Below the pieces are notes generated by a model, which did not search any database, was not told where the DNA came from, and was given only the letters and a program-made list of their open reading frames with translations. A stretch of DNA of 11,932 bases, from contig JAHAEW010000093.1 in the NCBI GenBank assembly GCA_018374635.1, forward strand, positions 1 through 11,932, in the 5' to 3' direction. Shown here one piece after another: positions 6,165-11,932 of the stretch. The position numbers and the translations under genes are program-made. Every line of letters starts with the position of its first letter. The stretch's first letter is position 1. This DNA comes from Clostridiales bacterium. GTDB lineage: Bacteria; Bacillota; Clostridia; Oscillospirales; Oscillospiraceae.

Positions 6165-6234
6165 GAAGTGTCGGCACTTTGAGAGAATTTGTCACTCTTT
6201 TGTAAGAATCCAGGAGAAGTGGGGCGCGGTACGG

Positions 6235-7413
6235 TCAGCCCTTCAGTCCCTCCAGGGCGGACTGGGCCAGGAGCGCCGCGCCCAGGGGGAGGGCGTTGTC
6301 ATCTGTCCGGAAGTGCTCGTTATGCCAGCAGGGGTTGTGCTGTCCGGGGAAGCCGGTGCCCAGCCAATAGAAAAAGGCGGGGACATCCTGCCCAAAGACG
6401 GCGAAATCCTCCGAGCCCATATCGCCCCGGGGCTGGACGATACTCTCCGCGCCCAGGGCGGCGCAGGCGGCCCTGCGGGCCAGGGCGGTCATCTCGGGCC
6501 CGTTGTCCGTGACAGGGACCTCGGGGATGAAGCGCACCTCGCACTCGCACTGGTAGGAGGCGGCGATCCCCTCGGCCAGGGCCTTGAGGCGGTTCTGAGT
6601 CTGCGCGATCACGGCGTCGGAATGGGCGCGCACGTCGCCGGTCATGGTCAGCGTCTCGGGGACGAAGTTCTCCGGCGTGCCGGCGTTGATGGAAAAGACC
6701 GCGCATATCAGGGGCTCCTGGGGGTCGGTGTTGCGGCTGACGATGGTCTGGATGCCGTTGACGATGGCGGCCCCCGCTGTGATGACGTCCACACACTTGT
6801 GGGGGGAGCCGCAGTGGCCGGTCACGCCGGTGAGGGTGATGACGAAGTGGGACTTGCCCGCCATGACGGCTCCGGGGATCACACCCACCTGACCGCAGGG
6901 GATTTCGGGGCGGGTGTGCAGGCCGAAGAGCCGCTCCGGGCGCTGGGGCAGCTTATCCCAGAGGCCGTGACGGATCATGGCCGCGGCGCCCTGGGTGATC
7001 TCCTCCGCGGGCTGGAAGAGGAAGACCACGTTGCCGCACAGCGCCTCCCGCTGTTCGGCCAGGAGCTGCGCGGCGCCCAGCAGACAGGCGGTGTGGAAGT
7101 CATGGCCGCAGGCGTGCATGACGCCGGGACACTCGGAGACCACGCCGTTGTCGGCGGGCTCCTGCTGCTCGATGGCGTCGATGTCGGCCCGGAGGGCCAC
7201 GGTGGGGCCGCTCCGGCCGCCCCGGAGGAGGCCGGTCGCGCCGGTTTCCATGCCCAGATCGATCTGCTCGATCCCCAACTGGGCAAGGCGCGCCCGGATG
7301 ATGCCGGTGGTGCGCCGCTCTGCAAAGGAGAGCTCCGGGTGGCGGTGTATGTCGTCCTTGATGGCTTTGAGGGCGGGGAAGAGCTCCTGCGCACGGGAGA
7401 GAAGTTCGGACAT
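6235..7413 (-). CDS. M20 family metallo-amidohydrolase (N-acyl amino acid / hippurate hydrolase type)
   Basis: The protein has 392 residues, the usual size for M20D amidohydrolases, cytoplasmic enzymes that cleave the amide bond of N-acylated amino acids with a di-metal centre. Motifs in order: DIHRHPELSF (21-30), ALRADIDAIEQ (73-83), HACGHDFHTA (100-109), FQPAEE (133-138), GLHTRPEIP (164-172), GHCGSPH in the dimerisation/lid domain (199-205), GSEDFAVF (333-340) and WHNEHF (363-368). Expected metal ligands are Cys102, His104, Glu138, His166 and His364, all present. I chose ATG 7411-7413 (MSELLSRAQ) with GGAAAGGCAGG about 8 bases upstream. The longer frame adds 23 residues of doubtful sequence. 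The exact acyl group and amino acid cannot be read from the sequence. It is divergent from the MATE gene. Confidence 0.92.
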   Translation of the reverse strand: MSELLSRAQELFPALKAIKDDIHRHPELSFAERRTTGIIRARLAQLGIEQIDLGMETGATGLLRGGRSGPTVALRADIDAIEQQEPADNGVVSECPGVMHACGHDFHTACLLGAAQLLAEQREALCGNVVFLFQPAEEITQGAAAMIRHGLWDKLPQRPERLFGLHTRPEIPCGQVGVIPGAVMAGKSHFVITLTGVTGHCGSPHKCVDVITAGAAIVNGIQTIVSRNTDPQEPLICAVFSINAGTPENFVPETLTMTGDVRAHSDAVIAQTQNRLKALAEGIAASYQCECEVRFIPEVPVTDNGPEMTALARRAACAALGAESIVQPRGDMGSEDFAVFGQDVPAFFYWLGTGFPGQHNPCWHNEHFRTDDNALPLGAALLAQSALEGLKG

Positions 7414-7490
7414 AGAAAAGACCTGCCTTTCCAACAGACGGAATATCAGATGGGAAAACACAAAAAATAGTTTCCGGCGCAACCTCTTTC

Positions 7491-7519
7491 TTGCGGAGCG
7501 GAGCGGAACGTACTATAAT
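7491..7519 (+). promoter_or_regulatory. Candidate promoter of the MATE gene
   Basis: A perfect -10 TATAAT (7514-7519) lies 17 bases after TTGCGG (7491-7496, 3 of 6 to consensus). The spacer is made largely of a 5-bp tandem repeat, GCGGA three times (7493-7507). A palindrome TCCGCGGA at 7534-7541 lies just downstream of the expected transcription start and could be an operator. A second TATAAT at 7569-7574 lacks a -35 partner. Confidence 0.5.
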
Positions 7520-7612
7520 AACAGCGTGTCGTCTCCGCGGACAGAGGTGCAGTGGGCTTCGTAGACACTATAATACGATGGTTTGGCTTTTTCAAGTGGC
7601 AAACCTCCAGAA

Positions 7613-8983
7613 GTGGAGGAGATTCAAACGCAACAGTCCAAAAGTAATTTTTCCAAGGGGAGCATCCCGCGCAACATCCTGAGCCTGGCTCTCCCCATGA
7701 CAGCGGCTCAGCTCATCAACATCCTGTACAATATTGTAGACCGCATGTACATCGGGCGGATTCCGGGGGAGGGGCGGCTTGCTCTGACCGGTCTGGGCCT
7801 GTGCCTGCCCATCATCTCGATCCTGATCGGCTTTGCAAACCTCTGCGGCATGGGGGGCGCGCCCCTGTGCTCCATCCACCGGGGGAAGGGGGAGCATGAG
7901 GAGGCGGAGGCCATCCTGGGCAACTCCTTTGCGCTGCTGCTGATCTTCGGCGTGGTGCTCACAGCCCTGTGCCTCCTCTTTCTGGAGCCTATCCTCTACT
8001 TGTTTGGGGCCAGCGATGTGACTTTCCCCTATGCGAAGGAGTATCTGACCGTCTATCTGCTGGGTACGGTCTGCGTGATGATCGGTTTGGGGATGAATCC
8101 TTTCATCAACGCCCAGGGCTTTGGGCGGATCGGGATGGGGACGGTGGCGCTGGGCGCGCTGGTCAACATCGTGCTGGACCCCATCTTTATCTTCGTGTTC
8201 CACATGGGCGTGCGGGGGGCTGCTTTGGCTACGGTACTCTCCCAGACCTGCTCGGCGGTTTGGGTGCTGCTCTTTCTGACCGGGAAAAAGACCCTGCTTC
8301 GGCTGCGCTGGTCCGCCTTCCGGCTCAAAGGGGAGCGAGTGGCCCGGATCCTCGGTTTGGGGTTATCGGGTTTTATGATGTCCATGACCAACAGCCTGGT
8401 GCAGGTTCTGTGCAACGCCACGCTCCAGCAGTATGGCGGCGATCTCTATGTGGGGGTCATGACGGTCATCAACTCCATCCGGGAGGTCATCACTATGCCC
8501 ATCACGGGGCTGACCAACGGCAGCCAGCCGGTGCTGGGCTATAACTACGGCGCCCGGGAGTATGGAAGGGTGCGGGAGGGCATCCGCTTCTCTGTACAGG
8601 TGACCATGGCCTATTCCGTGGTGATCTGGCTGGTGACACTGGCCATTCCGGAGCTGTTGATCCGGCTTTTCAACGAGGATCCGGCCCTCATCGCCGCCGG
8701 TGTTCCGGCCTTTCGGATTTACTACGCAACCTTTGCGTTCATGTCATTCCAGATGATCGGACAGTCTGTTTTTGTGGGGCTGGGGCGGTCGAAAAGCGCC
8801 ATTTTCTTCTCTCTGCTCCGCAAGGCCTTTATCGTAGCGCCACTGACTGTGATTCTGCCGGCCTGGTTTGGAATGGGTGTGAACGGTGTTTTCCTGGCTG
8901 AACCCATCTCAAACGTGGTGGGTGGTCTGGCCTGTATCCTCACCATGTATGTCACGGTATACCGCCGTCTGGGATCTCAGTAA
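7613..8983 (+). CDS. MATE family multidrug/toxin efflux transporter
   Basis: The protein has about 456 residues and 12 predicted membrane segments. This is the MATE (MOP superfamily) architecture, with two MatE halves at about residues 20-185 and 235-400. N-terminal landmarks are GSIPRNILSLALPMTAAQL and NILYNIVDRMYIGRIPG, which resemble clostridial Na+ or H+ coupled drug/toxin exporters. The second half includes GLSGFMMSMTNSLVQV and NGSQPVLGYNYGAR, the typical second-half loop motif. The start is uncertain. I give GTG 7613-7615 as most likely because the N-terminus then has normal length. The frame is open to a TTG at 7583, and the good Shine-Dalgarno sequence GGAGGAG (7615-7621) lies inside or after these codons with no ATG, GTG or TTG at proper spacing. 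Substrate unknown. Confidence 0.88.
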   Translation: MEEIQTQQSKSNFSKGSIPRNILSLALPMTAAQLINILYNIVDRMYIGRIPGEGRLALTGLGLCLPIISILIGFANLCGMGGAPLCSIHRGKGEHEEAEAILGNSFALLLIFGVVLTALCLLFLEPILYLFGASDVTFPYAKEYLTVYLLGTVCVMIGLGMNPFINAQGFGRIGMGTVALGALVNIVLDPIFIFVFHMGVRGAALATVLSQTCSAVWVLLFLTGKKTLLRLRWSAFRLKGERVARILGLGLSGFMMSMTNSLVQVLCNATLQQYGGDLYVGVMTVINSIREVITMPITGLTNGSQPVLGYNYGAREYGRVREGIRFSVQVTMAYSVVIWLVTLAIPELLIRLFNEDPALIAAGVPAFRIYYATFAFMSFQMIGQSVFVGLGRSKSAIFFSLLRKAFIVAPLTVILPAWFGMGVNGVFLAEPISNVVGGLACILTMYVTVYRRLGSQ

Positions 8984-8991
8984 AAGGGCCT

Positions 8992-9036
8992 CCGGCTCCA
9001 CCCTCGGCCAAGGGTGGAGCCGGGAAAAAGTTTTTC
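8992..9036 (+). terminator. Probable terminator of the MATE gene
   Basis: CCGGCTCCACCCT (8992-9004) pairs perfectly with AGGGTGGAGCCGG (9011-9023) over a 6-base loop, 9 bases after the MATE stop. The U-tract is not adjacent: GAAAAAGTTTTTC (9024-9036) follows, itself self-complementary. On the minus strand a CCCTTTTAC tail could support weak termination as well. Confidence 0.65.
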
Positions 9037-9054
9037 GGAAAAGAGAAAAAAGAG

Positions 9055-9083
9055 TTGACAACTGGAGAAGAAACAGATATAAT
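9055..9083 (+). promoter_or_regulatory. Consensus sigma-A promoter of the tRNA-Ala gene
   Basis: TTGACA (9055-9060), a 17-bp spacer and TATAAT (9078-9083) match the consensus at all 12 positions. Transcription should begin near 9090, about 38 bases before the mature tRNA. Confidence 0.92.
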
Positions 9084-9127
9084 ATCTCATGTTGAATCGC
9101 CAATTTGGCGACTGGACAGGTAAATAT

Positions 9128-9203
<76 letters not shown>

Positions 9204-9243
9204 AGCAAAAGACTCACATAGTCATCTATGTGAGTCTTTTGCT
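9204..9243 (+). terminator. Terminator of the tRNA-Ala gene
   Basis: A perfect 18-bp stem (9204-9221 with 9226-9243) with a TCAT loop begins directly after the CCA. TTTT lies in the 3' arm and a T-rich stretch follows. The position right behind the tRNA and the stability make it its terminator. Confidence 0.85.
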
Positions 9244-9358
9244 GTATTATTACCAGGTCACAAGGGGATACGAGGATGAACACCCGATTCCTTGTTCTTT
9301 TGTAATTCTCCATAATAAATTCACAATTCCATGATAAATTTGGAATAGGTGATGACGT

Positions 9359-10027
9359 ATGAAACACATTCTGATCGTCGAAGACGAACTGGATATACAA
9401 GAACTTCTGCGGACCTATCTGGAGGATGCAGGCTATGAAACTGCCGTGGCCGGAGACGGTGTGGCAGCCCTTTCCTTGTTTCATGCCCAGCCCTTTGATT
9501 TGGTCCTGCTGGACCTGATGCTGCCTAAGATCGATGGATTTGGCGTCTGTGAGCTGATCCGACAGCAGTCCCAGGTCCCGATTCTCATGCTTACCGCGCT
9601 GGACGGTGAGGAACAGCAGCTCAAGGGCTTCGGCATGGACATTGACGACTATGTGACCAAGCCATTCTCCATGCCGGTGCTGCTGGAAAAGATCCGTGTC
9701 ATTCTCCGCCGCGGAGGAAGCGCGGATGAGGAGGGCCGCCTCCGATACCGTGATCTGTTCCTTGATTTGGACGCCCGGGAGGCGCTGCTGGAGGACCGCC
9801 CCTTGGACCTGACCGCCCGGGAGTTTGAACTGCTCCACACATTTCTGGCCGCGCCGGGGCGGGTGTTCACCCGGGAGATGCTGCTTGCCAAGCTGTGGGG
9901 CTATGATTTTTACGGGGATGAGCGGGTGGTGGACAGCCATATCAAAAACCTCCGGCATAAGCTGGGGCGGGATTATATCGAAACAGTCAGGGGGGTGGGC
10001 TACCGTGCCGCGAAAGAAGGTCTCTGA
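9359..10027 (+). CDS. OmpR/PhoB-family response regulator
   Basis: The protein has 222 residues, the normal size. The receiver domain (1-118) has the acidic pocket E8-D9, phospho-acceptor Asp52 (LVLLDLMLPKIDGFG), the switch Thr79 (MLTA) and Lys101 (TKPF). The winged-helix DNA-binding domain (about 127-220) shows LTAREFELLHTFLAAPGRVF, the recognition region VVDSHIKNLRHKLG and the closing GVGYRA. AGGTGA precedes the ATG by about 6 bases. The gene overlaps the kinase gene by 23 bases, so the pair is co-translated. Upstream AT-rich DNA has an inverted repeat ATTCCA-9-TGGAAT (9326-9346) near the start codon, which could be an autoregulatory site. No clear -35/-10 was found. It probably controls the adjacent ABC transporter. 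Confidence 0.95.
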   Translation: MKHILIVEDELDIQELLRTYLEDAGYETAVAGDGVAALSLFHAQPFDLVLLDLMLPKIDGFGVCELIRQQSQVPILMLTALDGEEQQLKGFGMDIDDYVTKPFSMPVLLEKIRVILRRGGSADEEGRLRYRDLFLDLDAREALLEDRPLDLTAREFELLHTFLAAPGRVFTREMLLAKLWGYDFYGDERVVDSHIKNLRHKLGRDYIETVRGVGYRAAKEGL

Positions 10028-11495
10028 GCGTCTGACGGTTCGTGTGTTCCTGATCACCGCCAGTCTTTTGCTCTCTGCCGGGGCCATCACATTTGGCTTC
10101 ATTGCATGGGCCGCCCCCAGCACCTACACCGCTGTGATGAACGATGATCTCGCCGCGCAGGTGGACACTTTGGTGGAACAGCTGGCAGACACCGCGCCGG
10201 AGGACTGTGGGAAGCTGCTGGACGAGTTTACCCTCTCCTCCGGCGCCACCGCCACACTGACGGGACCGGATGGCCGCCTGGTGGACACCGGGGCGCAGAT
10301 CGCGGTCCAGGCTGTGTATGAGGACAGCGATATGATCGTTACGACCGCCGAGAGGGATACTGCGGTCAGCTTTGGGACAACAGATGCAGAGTCAGGGGAT
10401 CATGTGTCCGTCACCATGTCGGAGCAGTCAACCATCGCCGCGGAGGTACGCTTTTCCGGGCGGGAGGAGAGCTATACGCTCTATGTCACCCCACAGCTCA
10501 AAGCGGAGAATGTGGCGGTGCGGGCGCTGATACAGATGGCCCCATGGCTTCTGTTGGTGCTGCTGGCCTTTTCTCTGCTGTGCGCCTTTTTCTACTCCAG
10601 GTATATCACCCGGCCCATCGTGCGGATGAGCGACATTGCCGGGAAAATGGCCGAGCTGGACTTTCACTGGGAATGCGGTGAAACGCGCCGGGACGAGATT
10701 GGGCAGTTAGGCCGCAGTCTGGATGCAATGGCAGAAAAACTCTCCCATGCCCTCACAGAGCTGGAGAGCGCCAACCAGGCGCTCCAGGGCGAGGTGGAGC
10801 GGGAACGGGAACTGGACCGGCAGCGGATGGCCTTTTTCCATGCGGCTTCCCACGAGTTAAAGACCCCGGTCACCATTCTGAAGGGACAGCTGTCCGGAAT
10901 GCTGGAGGGCATAGGAGTCTATCAGAACCGGGACAAGTATCTGCTTCGCTCCCTTCAGGTGACGGGGCGCATGGAGAATCTGGTTCAGGAGATGTTGACC
11001 ATCTCCCGGATGGAGGCCGGAGCCGCAGCGATGAAACAGGAGCCGGTGGAGCTTTCCGCCCTGCTTGAGGAGCAGTTGAAGCTGGACGCCGGGCTTTTGG
11101 AGCAGCGGAGCCAGCATCTGGACAAGGAATTGACGCCGGGGATCACCACGGTCGGGGATGCAGTTTTGCTGGGAAAGGTGCTGGGGAACCTGCTCTCCAA
11201 TGCATCCCTCTATTCTCCGGCTGGAGCCGAGATCCGCGTCTGGTGCGGCTGGCAGGACGGGCGTCCGGCTGTGACGGTGGAGAATACAAAAGCGCATATC
11301 GGGGAGGAGTCCCTGCCCCATCTGTATGAGGCGTTCTACCGGGAGGAGCGTTCCCGGAACCGCGCCTCCGGCGGCAGCGGCCTGGGCCTCTACCTGGTAA
11401 AGATGATCCTGGATCGCCACGGGGCGGTATGCAGGATTGAAAATGCGGCGGATGGAGTCCGAGCGACGGTATGCTTTCCCGCTATTTCCGATTGA
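10005..11495 (+). CDS. Membrane sensor histidine kinase
   Basis: The protein has 496 residues. Membrane segment 1 lies at about 12-36, an extracytoplasmic sensor at about 37-177, segment 2 at about 178-198, a HAMP linker at about 199-250, then a short coiled coil. The HisKA H-box FFHAASHELKTPVTILKGQ has phospho-acceptor His283. The ATPase part has an N-box LGNLLSNASLYSP (N395, N399) and a G-box ASGGSGLGLYLVKMI (454-468). The start is taken as GTG 10005-10007 (MPRKKVSERL), inside the 3' end of the regulator gene, with GGGGGTGG about 6 bases upstream. The frame is open further back, but only as an overlap of the regulator. It phosphorylates the preceding regulator. The sensor domain gives no clue to the ligand. 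Gene order with an ABC ATPase is typical of peptide-antibiotic sensing systems (inference). Confidence 0.94.
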   Translation: MPRKKVSERLTVRVFLITASLLLSAGAITFGFIAWAAPSTYTAVMNDDLAAQVDTLVEQLADTAPEDCGKLLDEFTLSSGATATLTGPDGRLVDTGAQIAVQAVYEDSDMIVTTAERDTAVSFGTTDAESGDHVSVTMSEQSTIAAEVRFSGREESYTLYVTPQLKAENVAVRALIQMAPWLLLVLLAFSLLCAFFYSRYITRPIVRMSDIAGKMAELDFHWECGETRRDEIGQLGRSLDAMAEKLSHALTELESANQALQGEVERERELDRQRMAFFHAASHELKTPVTILKGQLSGMLEGIGVYQNRDKYLLRSLQVTGRMENLVQEMLTISRMEAGAAAMKQEPVELSALLEEQLKLDAGLLEQRSQHLDKELTPGITTVGDAVLLGKVLGNLLSNASLYSPAGAEIRVWCGWQDGRPAVTVENTKAHIGEESLPHLYEAFYREERSRNRASGGSGLGLYLVKMILDRHGAVCRIENAADGVRATVCFPAISD

Positions 11496-11519
11496 ACCGA
11501 TGCCCAGACTGCGGTCAGG

Positions 11520-11566
11520 AACGGGTCCGATGCAGAATGATCCCATTCTGCATCGGACCCGTTTTA
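11520..11566 (+). terminator. Strong terminator behind the two-component operon
   Basis: A perfect 20-bp stem (11520-11539 with 11544-11563), ATCC loop, then TTTTA, 24 bases after the kinase stop. It separates the two-component pair from the ABC transporter gene, so the latter likely has its own promoter. Confidence 0.9.
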
Positions 11567-11588
11567 TCACCAGCCGTTTGACCGCTGT

Positions 11589-11600
11589 TTTCCATGGAAA
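11589..11600. promoter_or_regulatory. Palindrome upstream of the ABC transporter, possible operator
   Basis: A perfect 12-bp palindrome, TTTCCATGGAAA, lies about 78 bases before the ATPase start and after the terminator. Its position fits a regulator-binding site in the transporter promoter. An OmpR-type regulator usually prefers direct repeats, so the binder is unknown. No good -10/-35 pair was found beside it. Confidence 0.35.
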
Positions 11601-11677
11601 CCACACACGCTCTCCACACATTCTCCATATTGCCCTGGTATCCTTGGCCCATCCCATGCAGAAAGGAACAAGGCACG

Positions 11678-11932
11678 ATGGAAATCCGTATCGAACATCT
11701 CAGTATGACCTATCCCAGCGGGAAGCAGGCACTAAAGGACCTGGATCTGGAACTCAAGGCGCCGAGCCTCATTGGCCTTCTGGGGCCCAACGGGGCTGGA
11801 AAATCCACATTGATGAAACTGCTGGTGGCGGCACTCCTGCCCACCAGAGGGGAAATTCTGGTGGATGGACAGCCCCTTGACAGAACGGAACGTCTGCTGA
11901 AAGCCCGGCTGGGGTATCTGCCCCAGGACTTC
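11678..11932 (+). CDS. ABC transporter ATP-binding protein (5' end only, cut by window edge)
   Basis: The first 85 codons are present and open at the window end. The protein starts MEIRIEHLSMTYPSGKQALK. Walker A is GPNGAGKST (about residues 39-47) and the Q-loop region is YLPQDF at the very end. Signature, Walker B and the rest lie outside the window. The pattern (GLLGPNGAGKSTLMKLL, then LLPTRGEILVDGQPL) is that of ATPases paired with ABC-2 type permeases, such as those for bacitracin or lantibiotic export, or unassigned exporters. AAAGGA and AAGG precede the ATG. A permease should follow downstream. It is probably regulated by the adjacent two-component system (inference). Confidence 0.92.
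   Translation, partial: MEIRIEHLSMTYPSGKQALKDLDLELKAPSLIGLLGPNGAGKSTLMKLLVAALLPTRGEILVDGQPLDRTERLLKARLGYLPQDF

Noticed and set aside
6155..6180. AAGTG/CACTT hairpin with T6 as terminator of the amidohydrolase gene
   Set aside because: The stem is only 5 bp and is separated from the T-run by five bases. It overlaps the candidate DUF4230 promoter, so it was noted there but not called.
6313..7470. 385-codon plus-strand frame opposite the amidohydrolase
   Set aside because: It is a GC-rich shadow of the M20 gene, whose catalytic motifs are intact on the minus strand.

Overview
The window looks like chromosomal DNA from a GC-rich member of the Clostridia, probably a gut Oscillospiraceae-type organism (Flavonifractor/Oscillibacter-like; this is inference). 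The reasons are a T-box riboswitch in front of a cysE-cysS operon, strong AGGAGG-type ribosome binding sites, consensus sigma-A promoters, and protein families typical of that group (DUF4230, an ECF sigma with a membrane-anchored partner, an OmpR/EnvZ-type pair beside an ABC transporter). No phage, IS element, CRISPR array or rRNA was seen.

Layout. (1) 1-132: the possible last codons of a plus-strand gene, then a bidirectional terminator. (2) 158-2576, minus strand: a cysteine operon. A sigma-A promoter drives a T-box leader with a UGC (Cys) specifier, then cysE (serine acetyltransferase) and cysS (cysteinyl-tRNA synthetase). Uncharged tRNA-Cys should therefore raise both cysteine synthesis and cysteine charging. 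(3) About 2580-4700: a visibly AT-richer block with an ECF sigma factor and a translationally coupled single-pass membrane protein (likely anti-sigma) on the minus strand, closed by its own terminator. About 540 bases of AT-rich sequence behind it hold only a doubtful 47-codon membrane ORF and a stem-loop. (4) 4782-5390, plus strand: two tandem paralogous zinc-ribbon membrane proteins. The larger carries an apparent ribosomal L7/L12 C-terminal-like domain between zinc ribbon and membrane anchor. The smaller has only 48 residues. (5) 5405-6164, minus strand: a DUF4230 membrane-anchored protein, its terminator and a candidate promoter. (6) 6235-7413, minus: an M20-family amidohydrolase. (7) About 7491-9023, plus: a divergent MATE-family efflux pump with an unusual 5' region. 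(8) 9055-9243: a solitary tRNA-Ala(GGC) with a perfect consensus promoter and a very strong terminator. (9) 9359-11566: an overlapping response regulator/histidine kinase pair and a terminator. (10) 11678 to the end: the first 85 codons of an ABC transporter ATPase, cut by the window edge, probably the target or partner of the two-component system.

Most of this is ordinary core or semi-accessory gene content. The parts most worth a second look are the tandem zinc-ribbon/L12-like membrane proteins, the 5' region of the MATE gene (no canonical start codon at normal spacing from its only good Shine-Dalgarno sequence, mutually exclusive small hairpins, a 5-bp tandem repeat inside the promoter spacer), and the AT-rich sigma/anti-sigma block.
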